Shown: positions 7,851 to 16,032, counted from the first letter of the stretch. The stretch: DNA of 16,066 nt from DAOTTW01 sp034437615 (GCA_034437615.1 DAOTTW010000371.1:1-16066), one strand, 5' to 3'. The notes: a model not told the origin generated them from the letters alone. Numbers and translations are program-made.

Positions 7851-7857
7851 CTAAAAA

Positions 7858-9846
7858 ATGTCGGAAACATTTACATTCCAGGCAGAAACACAGCAATTGC
7901 TGGATATTCTGGTGCATTCGCTATACACCGAGCGCGAAATCTTCTTGCGTGAACTGGTTTCAAACGCATCGGACGCGCTTAACCGGATGCAATTCGAGCA
8001 GTTGACGAATCAGAACGTCATGAACCCGGATTTAGAACTGCGTATCGCCATCAGCGTTGATGAAGAGGCAGGTACGCTGACCATCAGCGATACAGGCGTG
8101 GGCATGACCCGCGACGATATGATTGAAAACCTGGGTACGATTGCCCGCAGTGGTGCCAAGCGCTTCATCGAAGCTATGAAGGAAGCCCCTAATAAGAGCG
8201 CCACACAGGACATCATCGGTCAATTCGGCGTCGGCTTTTACAGCGTGTTCATGGTCGCGGATAAAGTGCGCGTGGTCTCACGCTCATTCCAACCGGATGC
8301 CGAAGCAGTCGCGTGGGAAGCAGACGGCGGCACTAGCTATCGCATCGAAGCAGCGGAGCGCGAAGAACGTGGTACGGACATCACTATCTACCTGAACGAA
8401 GAAGCCAAACAGGACTTCACGCAGGAATGGCAGATTAAAAACACTATTCAGCGCCATTCAAACTACGTCACGTTCCCGATTTACGTGGGTGAGGCCGAAA
8501 ATCCGGTCAACGATCAGCAAGCTATCTGGCGGCAAGCGCCTGCTGAGATCGAAGAGGATACCTACAACAACTTCTACCGCATGATGACGATGGATTTTGG
8601 CGAGCCGCTGCACCGCATCCACATGCGTGCTGATGTGCCGCTGCAATTCTACGCGCTGCTGTTCGTCCCCTCGTCTGGTGAACAAAATATGTTCAGCCTG
8701 CGCAAAGAGCCGGGCCTGAAATTGTACGCCCGCAAGGTGCTGATTCAGGAATACAACAAGGACCTGCTGCCGGAGTACCTGCAATTCGTGCAGGGTGTGG
8801 TGGATAGCGAAGATTTGCCGCTGAACGTCAGCCGTGAGAGCGTGCGCGCTGACCGCATCATCGCACGCCTGCGCACCAGCCTGAAAAACCGCGTCCTGGG
8901 CGACCTGAAGAAGATGGCCGCCAAAAATCACGATGAAAAGGCGGACGACGGCGAGCAAGATAACTACCTGAACATCTACAAGCAGTTCGGGCGTTTCTTG
9001 AAGCAGGGGTTGGTGGCGGCACCAGAGGACCGCGACGACCTGACGCAACTGCTGCTGTTCAATACCACGCTGGACGACGACGAAAACACCTGGTACGCGC
9101 TGGATGAGTACGTTGGGCGCATGGCAGAAGGCCAGAACGAGATTTACTACATCATGGCGGATGATTTCACCAGTGCACGCCGCAGCCCACACCTGGACGC
9201 CTTCCGTCAGCGTGGCATTGAAGTGCTGTATTTCACCGATCCGGTTGACCCCGTAATCCCGATGGGCCTGAGTGATTACAAGGGCTATAAGCTGCGCTCG
9301 GTGGACGAATCCGATATTGACCTGCGCGATGTGGGCACGACGCCAGCGGATGAGCCGCAAGAGGCCACTGAGCCGCTGCCGGAAGACACCTTCGGCACCT
9401 TACAGGAGCGCGTGAAAAATGTGCTAGGTGGCCGCGTGAGCGACGTGCGCGAGAGCAAGACGCTTGTGGGTAGCCCGGCGCGTTTGGTCAGCACAGACGG
9501 CGGCGCACAGCGGCACATGTTCCGTATCAACCGCCTGCTGGACCGTGAATTTGAATTGCCCGTGAAAACGCTGGAACTGAACCCGCGCCATCCGCTGATG
9601 CACAACCTTGTGAGCATGATGCAGGCCAACCCCGGCAATCAACTGATTGACGTGGCGATAGAACAGGTCTTTGAAACGGCACTGCTGCAAGACGGCATCC
9701 ACCCCGACCCGGCAGCAATGGCCGAGCGCTTGAATTTGCTGTTGCAGGCCGCGACGGGTAGCGCCGCCGACGCGCTGAATTTCGGTCCGGTAGCGCCGCA
9801 GGTCGTCAGCCCACCAGAGAATGACGATAACGAAACAGCAGGGTAG
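7858..9846 (+). CDS. htpG: Molecular chaperone HtpG (bacterial Hsp90)
   Basis: Cytosolic ATP-dependent dimeric chaperone. The N-terminal GHKL ATPase domain has RELVSNASDAL (E32, N36), DTGVGM (D78 to M83), NLGTIARSGAKRF (91-103) and the lid motif GQFGVGFYS (121-129). The middle domain has NVSRESVR with R326, the arginine that contacts the ATP gamma-phosphate in this family. The C-terminal dimerization domain carries LELNPRHPLM. All expected catalytic residues are present. At 662 residues it is about 40 longer than the E. coli protein, with extra acidic, loop-like segments around 480-500 and at the C-terminus. It stands alone with its own promoter and converges on the transporter gene downstream. 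Confidence 0.97.
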   Translation: MSETFTFQAETQQLLDILVHSLYTEREIFLRELVSNASDALNRMQFEQLTNQNVMNPDLELRIAISVDEEAGTLTISDTGVGMTRDDMIENLGTIARSGAKRFIEAMKEAPNKSATQDIIGQFGVGFYSVFMVADKVRVVSRSFQPDAEAVAWEADGGTSYRIEAAEREERGTDITIYLNEEAKQDFTQEWQIKNTIQRHSNYVTFPIYVGEAENPVNDQQAIWRQAPAEIEEDTYNNFYRMMTMDFGEPLHRIHMRADVPLQFYALLFVPSSGEQNMFSLRKEPGLKLYARKVLIQEYNKDLLPEYLQFVQGVVDSEDLPLNVSRESVRADRIIARLRTSLKNRVLGDLKKMAAKNHDEKADDGEQDNYLNIYKQFGRFLKQGLVAAPEDRDDLTQLLLFNTTLDDDENTWYALDEYVGRMAEGQNEIYYIMADDFTSARRSPHLDAFRQRGIEVLYFTDPVDPVIPMGLSDYKGYKLRSVDESDIDLRDVGTTPADEPQEATEPLPEDTFGTLQERVKNVLGGRVSDVRESKTLVGSPARLVSTDGGAQRHMFRINRLLDREFELPVKTLELNPRHPLMHNLVSMMQANPGNQLIDVAIEQVFETALLQDGIHPDPAAMAERLNLLLQAATGSAADALNFGPVAPQVVSPPENDDNETAG

Positions 9847-9875
9847 CATCCAGGGCGACTATTCGCAGCGATCAG

Positions 9876-9900
9876 GTAGGGACGCGCCGAGGCGCGTCCG
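9876..9900 (+). repeat. GTAG hairpin unit C (25 bp), between convergent genes
   Basis: GTAG, arm GGACGCGC, loop CGAG, arm GCGCGTCC, then G; the stem is perfect and can extend by a further pair into the loop. It is the only solitary unit in the window and lies in the 98-base gap between the 3' ends of htpG and the SLC12-like gene. It could act as a transcript-end hairpin for either gene, but there is no T-run on either side, so the intrinsic terminator role is uncertain. Confidence 0.85.
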
Positions 9901-9944
9901 TCGAGACCCTGTCGCCAGCGTGATGCAAACGTAGGTGCCGAGCC

Positions 9945-12176
9945 TCATGTGTCGTCCCCTTCGAGCAGCCCTTCCTGAGTGTCTGCATTGCGCACCAACA
10001 GCACCGACCCGACGCCCTCAACCAAGCTGTGCAGGCGCACGCTGTAGGTCTCGGATTCGACCATTTCCGGTAGATGCATCCCTAGAATGGTTAAATCGCT
10101 GTCCTGGCTATATTCGGTGATGACATCAGCAATGGGTTGGCTGCGGTCCTCGCGCACGATGCAGACCGGCTCAGCCTTCACGCGGACGGTTTTCAGGATA
10201 CCGCGCATATGCGCCTGGGTCGCTTCGACGGCCTCGTCGCTATCGACAATGCGCTTCAGGTAGACCTTGACGTTACGCCAGCTTGGATGCTGCTCAATCA
10301 GGTGCACCAGCAGCAGCATTAAATCCTCGTTGCCGCCGCGCCCCTGCCACCAGACGTTAATGCGCTTGCGCTTGCCGAAGCCGCGTTCGGGGTCCCATTT
10401 TAAGAAGAGCACGTTTTTCTGTAGTGCGACTAGATGCCGCATCAGTCGAATCTGATTAGCGCGGCCATCGGGGTTGCGGCTCCAACCAAGCAGCACCGTA
10501 TTGGCCTTCAGGCCACCGACCCCGGCAGCCTGCGCGATGGTCAGCGCCCCCTCAGTGAATGTGGGGGCTACGTCCACCTCTACGAAGGCGCTCATATGGT
10601 ACTTTTCGATGTAGGTGCGGATGCTTTTGGCGGCTCGCTGACGCATCCCGCTTCCGGCGATTTCCTGAATATCCCCGACGATCAACTGAAAGAAGGTCAC
10701 GATGCCATGCCCCTGATTCAGCCATTGCGAGACCTCGACTAATTGCTGACGGTTGTGCGGTTGCCCGGTGAAAACCATGATATTCGGTCGCCAATTCTTA
10801 ACGGACCAGTGCTGCCAATTCTCGTCTTCCATGCGCAGCAGGGCGAAGCGTGCCAACGCGAACCAGACACCGCTGCGTACATCGCCCCAGGTATGCTCGA
10901 TCTGGCGGCGCTGTAAATAGACGTAGAAGCCATAGCTCACGAAGATAGCAAAGATAGTTGCTAGCGGGTCAATCAGGAACATGGCCCCATAACAGCCTAT
11001 TGCACCCAAGAACGACACCCACCAGGGAATTTTGAAGCGTGGCCGATAGCTTGGGTTGCCGACGACCTTTTCAATTGTGGAGGCCAGATTGACCATGCCG
11101 TAAGTGTTCAGGAAGAACATCGAGATGATCGGCGCGACCACGTCCAGATCCCCCAACCAGATGACCGTCAACGCAACCACACCTGTAATCAGCACGGCCA
11201 TGCGCGGTTCGGTCTTGCTGCCCATCGTGGAGCCGATCCAGCGCGGCACGACGGCATCACGGGCGATGGCCTGTAGCGTGCGCGGTGCCGCCAATACGCT
11301 GCCCAGCGCTGACGAGAGCGTGCTGGCCCACACACCCGCCAGGATCAACTCTGGTATGATGGCGACGCGCTGCATGGCCAGGTTATCCCCGATGAGTTGA
11401 TCTGCGGTGCTGGTGAACGCAAACGCCAGCACAACCAGCACGTAAATTACGAAGGTGAACAGGATCGAGCCGATGGTGCCGATTGGGATGCTTTTGCTGG
11501 GGTCTTTCAGGTCACCTGATAGGCTGGTGCCGACCTCGATGCCCGTCACCGCCGGGAAGAAGACCGCGAACACCACCCAGAAGTTTACGCCCTCCGTGTA
11601 ATTCGCTTGCAGGTTTGGCGGCACGTAATTCGTGAACGAGCCGACGAAGAACGAGACCAGCGCCGCTAGCAGAATCGCAAGAATGACATACTGGATGCGC
11701 AACGCGAAATCGGCCCCTGTGTAGGCGATGCCCACGAATAACAGCGTGACGCTTGTGGCGATCAGACGCGGGTCGATCTGCTGGAAGAATTCGACGGCGA
11801 GCAGCGCTTCGGTGAAACCAATGATGTAGAACGCGACTGAAATCGCCTGCGACAGATACAACGGGATGCCGATAGCGCCGCCGATTTCCAGCCCTAGTGA
11901 GCGTGAAATCAGGTAGTAATTGCCGCCTGCCCTGACCCTCATATTGGTGGCCACAGCCGAGAGCGATAGGCCCGTCAGCAGCGAAATCATGTTAGCCAGC
12001 GTGACGATGCCGAGTGCCCCCCACAGGCCCGCCTGCCCGACGACCCAGCCACTTCGCAAAAATAGGATAATGCCCAGAATCGTAAGGACATTGGGGACGA
12101 AAACCCCTGCGAATGTGCCGAAGCGTGCTGCGCTGTTACTGCTTGGGCGCTCCTGCTGTTTTGTTGGTTGTGTCAT
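9945..12176 (-). CDS. SLC12-like cation-chloride cotransporter with C-terminal universal-stress-like domain
   Basis: A 743-residue APC-superfamily (LeuT-fold) membrane protein that resembles eukaryotic SLC12 carriers and their prokaryotic homologues. TM1 region: GVFVPNVLTILGIILFLR then SGWVVGQAG (to residue 50), close to the NKCC 'GVMLFIRLSWIVGQAG' pattern. TM3: GGNYYLISRSLG (84-95) with the tyrosine pair Y87/Y88. TM6 region: GTSLSGDLKDPSKSIPIGT. TM8: STLSSALGSVLAAPR with S288/S289, matching the serine pair of the NKCC Na+ site that KCC carriers lack. About 12 membrane segments end near residue 440. The soluble tail includes TILGMHLPE and, near the C-terminus, RLHSLVEGVGSVLLVRN, like a universal stress protein fold. 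It probably couples Na+ and/or K+ to Cl- movement; an amino acid permease role cannot be excluded. The start ATG at 12176 is preceded by GGAAG about 12 bases upstream and an AGG closer in. Confidence 0.85.
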   Translation of the reverse strand: MTQPTKQQERPSSNSAARFGTFAGVFVPNVLTILGIILFLRSGWVVGQAGLWGALGIVTLANMISLLTGLSLSAVATNMRVRAGGNYYLISRSLGLEIGGAIGIPLYLSQAISVAFYIIGFTEALLAVEFFQQIDPRLIATSVTLLFVGIAYTGADFALRIQYVILAILLAALVSFFVGSFTNYVPPNLQANYTEGVNFWVVFAVFFPAVTGIEVGTSLSGDLKDPSKSIPIGTIGSILFTFVIYVLVVLAFAFTSTADQLIGDNLAMQRVAIIPELILAGVWASTLSSALGSVLAAPRTLQAIARDAVVPRWIGSTMGSKTEPRMAVLITGVVALTVIWLGDLDVVAPIISMFFLNTYGMVNLASTIEKVVGNPSYRPRFKIPWWVSFLGAIGCYGAMFLIDPLATIFAIFVSYGFYVYLQRRQIEHTWGDVRSGVWFALARFALLRMEDENWQHWSVKNWRPNIMVFTGQPHNRQQLVEVSQWLNQGHGIVTFFQLIVGDIQEIAGSGMRQRAAKSIRTYIEKYHMSAFVEVDVAPTFTEGALTIAQAAGVGGLKANTVLLGWSRNPDGRANQIRLMRHLVALQKNVLFLKWDPERGFGKRKRINVWWQGRGGNEDLMLLLVHLIEQHPSWRNVKVYLKRIVDSDEAVEATQAHMRGILKTVRVKAEPVCIVREDRSQPIADVITEYSQDSDLTILGMHLPEMVESETYSVRLHSLVEGVGSVLLVRNADTQEGLLEGDDT

Positions 12177-12250
12177 GCGGCCTAGTCTTCCGTTAAGCTC
12201 ATCGTGATGTCAGCGTCGAATGCTGGCAAGATGCGCTGATGTTAGTGCGC

Positions 12251-12285
12251 TCAGGCGTATTCTACAACGGCGAACGCCTGAACAA
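12251..12285 (-). promoter_or_regulatory. Candidate promoter and operator for the SLC12-like gene
   Basis: A perfect inverted repeat, TCAGGCGT (12251-12258) and ACGCCTGA (12274-12281), is separated by 15 bases. On the - strand, TTGTTC (12285-12280) and TAGAAT (12264-12259) form a possible -35/-10 pair with a short 15-base spacer. The -10 lies between the two arms. This is the usual arrangement for a repressor site, but it could also be an RNA hairpin. Confidence 0.35.
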
Positions 12286-12345
12286 TTGCCTCATGATATG
12301 TTTAACGAGTCCTAGCCACATCGTTAGTAGCCCATCACCTGTGTT

Positions 12346-12373
12346 TTGTATTATCCTGATGTGTACTCATAAT
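12346..12373 (+). promoter_or_regulatory. Candidate promoter for the ABC exporter gene
   Basis: TTGTAT (12346-12351) and CATAAT (12368-12373) are separated by 16 bases and lie 20 bases before the ATG at 12394. The spacing and sequences fit a housekeeping sigma factor promoter with a very short leader. Confidence 0.4.
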
Positions 12374-12393
12374 TCACACACAGGATAGAAACT

Positions 12394-14352
12394 ATGTACG
12401 CGAGCTTTCGGCGCTATATGCGCACGGACGAAGACGCAAAGCTAAAGAATAACCTGACGTGGCCATTGGTCAAGCGCGTTATGGGGTATGGTCGTCCATA
12501 TTGGCGGCACATTATCGGGCTGTTGCTGGTGATTTTGGCGACAACGGGCCTGGGTTTGCTCACACCGCTGATCTTCCGCGATATTATCGACAATGTGCTG
12601 CCCAATCAGGATACAACCCGCCTGAACGTGTTGGCGCTGGGTCTGGTACTGATCCCGATTGTGAGCGGCCTCATCCGCGTGGTGCAGCGCAAACTCAATT
12701 CTACGATTGGCGAGGGCGTCATCTACGATTTGCGCGTGGGCCTGTTCTCACATCTGCAACGCTTATCGTTGCGCTTCTTCACGAATACCAAAACGGGCGA
12801 GATCATCAGCCGCCTGAATAACGATGTGGTCGGCGCACAAAACGCTATCAGCAGCACTGTCGTGGACATCGTGACCAATACGATTACAGTTGTGGCGACG
12901 CTGGCTGTGATGCTTACGCTGGAATGGCGCTTAACCCTCGTCGGCGTAGCTGTGCTGCCGCTATTTATCTTCATCGCGGGCCGGCTGGGTAATCGTCTGC
13001 GTGATATTGCCCGTGAGCAGCAGATTACGCAAGCCAAGATGAACGCCCTGATGAACGAGACCCTGAATATCAGCGGGGCGCTATTGGTCAAGCTCTTCGG
13101 GCGCACCAGTGATGAAATCGGGCGCTTTGATGAACGCGCCAGCGAAGTGCGTGATGTCGGCGTCAGGCGTGGCGTCATCAGCAGCCAATTCTTCGTATTG
13201 CTGGGTCTGGTCGGTGCGACGGGCACGGCGCTGGTGTACTGGATCGGTGGTCATCTGGTCATCGGTGGTGATTTCACGGTTGGTACCATTGTGGCCTTCG
13301 GCGCATACCTGACGCAGCTTTATGGCCCGATGCAAGCGCTGACCAACGCCCCGGTTGATTTTGCGACCTCCGTTGTCAGCTTTGAGCGCGTCTTTGAAAT
13401 CATCGACCTGCCGATAGAGATTGACGAAAAGCCTGATGCGGTAGAACTGGCGGATGTGAAGGGCGAGATCGTCTTCGATGACGTGAGCTTCCGCTATGAT
13501 GTCGATGAGTCGCTGATCCTGTCGGATGTCAAGCGCTACGGTCAAAACGAAGTCGGGGCGGCGCTTTCTGGTGCTGCCCCGCGCAACGGCAAGAACAGCA
13601 AAAACGGCGTGAATGGCCAGGATGCCAAGCCTACGAGCCAGGCGCGTACAGATGCGCTGCAAAATATCTCAATCCGCATTGAGCCAGGGCAGCTTGCGGC
13701 GCTGGTGGGGCCAAGCGGCGCGGGTAAAACCACGATGACGTACCTGGTGCCGCGCCTGTACGACCCGTCATCGGGGCGCATTACGTTGGATGGCCACGAC
13801 CTGCGCGACATCAAGCTCAGCACGCTATCCGAGCATATCGGCATGGTGACGCAGGAGACGTTCTTGTTTAACGACACGATCCGCACGAACCTGATATATG
13901 CGAAGCCGGACGCCACCGACGCGGAAATCCAGTCCGCGTGCAAAGCCGCGAACATTCATGATTTCGTGATGGGCCTGGAAAATGGCTACGATACGGTGGT
14001 GGGTGAGCGTGGCTATCGCCTGAGTGGTGGCGAAAAGCAGCGCATCGCCATTGCCCGCGTCATCCTGAAAGACCCGCGCATTCTGGTGCTGGATGAAGCG
14101 ACAAGCAACCTTGACAGCCAATCCGAGGCGCTGATTCAGGATGCCTTGCAGAAGGTGCAGTCGGGCCGTACCAGCATCGTCATTGCGCACCGCCTGAGTA
14201 CGATCTTAGCGGCAGATCGCATCTTCGTGATGGATCGCGGCGAAGTAGTCGAACAGGGCACACACGACGAATTATTGGCGCAGGGCGGCCTCTATGCTGG
14301 CCTATACGAGACGCAGTTCAGCGCTGAGCGCGATGTCGCAATGGGCGACTGA
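12394..14352 (+). CDS. ABC exporter half-transporter (MsbA/multidrug type, permease fused to ATPase)
   Basis: A 652-residue type IV ABC exporter subunit expected to dimerise in the cytoplasmic membrane and export a lipid, drug or peptide; the substrate is unknown. The N-terminal membrane domain (about 35-320) has six likely helices and the family segment FFTNTKTGEIISRLNNDV (128-145). The ATPase domain has A-loop Y368, Walker A GPSGAGKTT (439-447), Q-loop Q487, signature LSGGEKQR (543-550), Walker B ILVLDEA (D567, catalytic E568) and H-loop H599; all are intact. An unusual insert of about 45 residues (roughly 374-419), rich in Asn, Gly, Lys and Gln, separates the A-loop strand from ALQNISIRI. 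ATG 12394 follows AGGA (12382-12385). It has no partner half-transporter nearby, so a homodimer is likely. It ends 11 bases from the convergent SGNH hydrolase gene. Confidence 0.93.
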   Translation: MYASFRRYMRTDEDAKLKNNLTWPLVKRVMGYGRPYWRHIIGLLLVILATTGLGLLTPLIFRDIIDNVLPNQDTTRLNVLALGLVLIPIVSGLIRVVQRKLNSTIGEGVIYDLRVGLFSHLQRLSLRFFTNTKTGEIISRLNNDVVGAQNAISSTVVDIVTNTITVVATLAVMLTLEWRLTLVGVAVLPLFIFIAGRLGNRLRDIAREQQITQAKMNALMNETLNISGALLVKLFGRTSDEIGRFDERASEVRDVGVRRGVISSQFFVLLGLVGATGTALVYWIGGHLVIGGDFTVGTIVAFGAYLTQLYGPMQALTNAPVDFATSVVSFERVFEIIDLPIEIDEKPDAVELADVKGEIVFDDVSFRYDVDESLILSDVKRYGQNEVGAALSGAAPRNGKNSKNGVNGQDAKPTSQARTDALQNISIRIEPGQLAALVGPSGAGKTTMTYLVPRLYDPSSGRITLDGHDLRDIKLSTLSEHIGMVTQETFLFNDTIRTNLIYAKPDATDAEIQSACKAANIHDFVMGLENGYDTVVGERGYRLSGGEKQRIAIARVILKDPRILVLDEATSNLDSQSEALIQDALQKVQSGRTSIVIAHRLSTILAADRIFVMDRGEVVEQGTHDELLAQGGLYAGLYETQFSAERDVAMGD

Positions 14353-14363
14353 TTGACCGAGGG

Positions 14364-15050
14364 CTAAAGGTCAAGCTGCTCGTGTAAAAACGCCGCAATG
14401 ATGTCTGCCATCTGCTCAGCAGCGGCAGGCATCAGGTGCATACCATCAAACGTATACGTGTAGCCCCACTTTTGCCGCTCCGCTTCGTAATCCGCCCAAT
14501 CTGTTCCGCTGCGCTCCCCGATCACCTGAATAAAGCGCAAATCCACCGAGTCGCGCTCTATCGGCTCATCCGGCGTGAAGGTCTCGCATAAATCCAGCAC
14601 AGGCACATTCATACGATCTGCGACCTGCTGCGCACGCGCCGAAAACTGCTTGCGGATTTCGATTAATTCGCGGCTGTATTCTGTGGGCGGCAAGCCTACA
14701 AGCGGCTGCGCAAAGGCCAGTTGAATCTGCGAGAGTAGCTCACGGTAGGCGCTGGTGAAGTGCTCCGGCGTCACGATGCCGTCTTTGATGCCCTTTGCCC
14801 GCCGATAATAGGGGCGCGTCCTCGGCATACTGTATGAGACCGCATCATTGCCGCCCACCATCGTAAAAACGGCGTCGGGTGTTTCTGTTTCCAGCACGTA
14901 TTCGACGCGCCGCAGCAGGTTCAGCACGGTGTCGCCGCCGATACCCGCGTTTACAATTTCATGGTCGGGCAGTTGTGCTGCTACGTGTGGTACGAAGTTG
15001 CCGCCGTAGCCACCCCACGTCAGGCTATCGCCTAGAAAAACGATCTTCAT
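14364..15050 (-). CDS. SGNH/GDSL-family hydrolase
   Basis: A 228-residue serine esterase/lipase-type hydrolase. Block I is FLGDSLTWGG with nucleophile S9; block II glycine lies in NAGIGGDTV (34-42); block III is GGND with N68; block V is DGMHL with D202 and H205. All four catalytic blocks are present in the expected order. No signal peptide is visible, so it is probably cytoplasmic, and it likely cleaves ester or acetyl groups from a small molecule or carbohydrate; the substrate is unknown. Its ATG overlaps the stop of the upstream Uma2 gene by 4 bases, so the two are co-transcribed and probably translationally coupled. Confidence 0.92.
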   Translation of the reverse strand: MKIVFLGDSLTWGGYGGNFVPHVAAQLPDHEIVNAGIGGDTVLNLLRRVEYVLETETPDAVFTMVGGNDAVSYSMPRTRPYYRRAKGIKDGIVTPEHFTSAYRELLSQIQLAFAQPLVGLPPTEYSRELIEIRKQFSARAQQVADRMNVPVLDLCETFTPDEPIERDSVDLRFIQVIGERSGTDWADYEAERQKWGYTYTFDGMHLMPAAAEQMADIIAAFLHEQLDL

Positions 15051-15754
15051 GCGTCCTGCGCTTCCTGATTCGCGTCATTGTCTTGGTTGTTACGCAGCAT
15101 CTCCTGCACCAGTTGCACGACGTTGATGCGGGGCAAATCCGCACGCCAGAAGATGTCGGCATCCAGCTTAAAGCCTTGCAGCACGGCGCTATGATAGCTG
15201 TTGTTGTCATCGAGGCGTGCTCGTTGGTATTCGCCGTCTGTGCCGCGTTGCCAGAATGATGTTGCGGCGATGATGGGGTCAACAATCCAGTATTCGCGCA
15301 CACCGCCTGCTTCGTATTCCAGCAATTTTTCCATGTAGTCGCGGCGTTCGCTGGATTCTGACACCACCTCAACGACTAAATCCGCAGGCCCCGCGATCTG
15401 TAAATCCTTGATTATGCCGCTGTTGCTGTCCATCACGACCATCACATCAGGTGAACGTCCGGGTAAATCGGGGCGTGGGCGCATGACAACAGGTTCATGC
15501 AAGATGCGGCCTTTTTCATAGTTTTCTGGAACCATCGAGAAATACACCCGGAATAAAGAAATCAAAAAAGATGTAATGTCACCATGTCTAATGTAAACTG
15601 CGGACATCTCGATAACCTTTCCGTTTACCCATTCGACGTGCTGCGCGTCAAAGCCGTGCAGAAAGTCCTCATAGCTGACGTTTTCAGCGATGACCTTGCC
15701 GCTAGGCGCGACCTTGATGGGGCTGCGTGTGGGTGTGGTTTCTGGTGCTGTCAT
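15047..15754 (-). CDS. Uma2-family (DUF820) PD-(D/E)XK nuclease-like protein
   Basis: A 235-residue protein with the Uma2/DUF820 pattern: VEWVNGKVIEM (40-50, E41), PVVMRPRPDLPG, SPDVMVV (D103), DLVVEVVSESSERRDY (E129), then K143 and YEAGGVREYWIVDP (147-160). D103, E129 and K143 correspond to the putative nuclease triad of this restriction endonuclease-like fold. The family is common in Cyanobacteria and Chloroflexota, often in many copies, and its physiological role is not established. The start ATG 15754 is well placed after GAGGTG. It is the first gene of a two-gene operon with the SGNH hydrolase; no methyltransferase or toxin-antitoxin partner is beside it. Confidence 0.9.
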   Translation of the reverse strand: MTAPETTPTRSPIKVAPSGKVIAENVSYEDFLHGFDAQHVEWVNGKVIEMSAVYIRHGDITSFLISLFRVYFSMVPENYEKGRILHEPVVMRPRPDLPGRSPDVMVVMDSNSGIIKDLQIAGPADLVVEVVSESSERRDYMEKLLEYEAGGVREYWIVDPIIAATSFWQRGTDGEYQRARLDDNNSYHSAVLQGFKLDADIFWRADLPRINVVQLVQEMLRNNQDNDANQEAQDA

Positions 15755-15759
15755 GGCAT

Positions 15760-15765
15760 CACCTC
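15760..15765 (-). promoter_or_regulatory. Ribosome binding site of the Uma2 gene
   Basis: GAGGTG on the - strand, five bases before the ATG at 15754, supports that start. Confidence 0.75.
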
Positions 15766-15809
15766 GTTAACTTACATTATCTATCAACGAATTTTCCAGT
15801 TTTTCGTAG

Positions 15810-15834
15810 CGGACGCAGCAAGCCGCGTCCCTAC
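15810..15834 (-). repeat. GTAG hairpin unit D (25 bp)
   Basis: On the - strand: GTAG, arm GGACGCGG, loop CTTG, arm CTGCGTCC, then G. One inner pair is G-T, otherwise the 8-bp stem is complete. It forms an inverted doublet with the unit at 15851-15875 across 16 bases, with the GTAG/GCAG ends facing. Confidence 0.8.
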
Positions 15835-15850
15835 ATGACCACTGTGAACC

Positions 15851-15875
15851 GCAGGGACGCCGTTCTTGGCGTCCG
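15851..15875 (+). repeat. GTAG hairpin unit E (25 bp, GCAG variant)
   Basis: GCAG, arm GGACGCCG, loop TTCT, arm TGGCGTCC, then G; the innermost pair is G-T. It is the only unit with GCAG instead of GTAG at the stem foot. It is the right half of the doublet with the unit at 15810-15834. Confidence 0.75.
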
Positions 15876-15889
15876 AGGTGGCGTAACTG

Positions 15890-15937
15890 CTTAGCCCTGA
15901 CCCCAAACCCCTTTTCAGGGGTAGGTATTTGGTTTTT
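15890..15937 (+). repeat. C-rich dispersed repeat, copy 2
   Basis: Contains CCCCTTTTCAGGGGTAGG (15908-15925), the exact reverse complement of 341-358, preceded by a TAGCCCTGACCCC segment and followed by a T-rich run. It lies between two GTAG hairpin doublets. Confidence 0.75.
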
Positions 15938-15953
15938 CGTTGTTCCTGTGTGG

Positions 15954-15979
15954 CAGACGCACCAGTGGCGCGTCCCTAC
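15954..15979 (-). repeat. GTAG hairpin unit F (26 bp)
   Basis: On the - strand: GTAG, arm GGACGCGCC, loop ACT, arm GGTGCGTCT, then G. Two of the nine pairs are G-T. It forms an inverted doublet with the unit at 16007-16032 across 27 bases, GTAG ends facing. Confidence 0.75.
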
Positions 15980-16006
15980 AGACCTGTTGTGAATGATTGC
16001 GATCCT

Positions 16007-16032
16007 GTAGGGACAGGGCACTGACCTGTCCG
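16007..16032 (+). repeat. GTAG hairpin unit G (26 bp)
   Basis: GTAG, arm GGACAGG, loop GCACTGA, arm CCTGTCC, then G. It has a perfect 7-bp stem with a longer loop than the other units. Confidence 0.8.
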
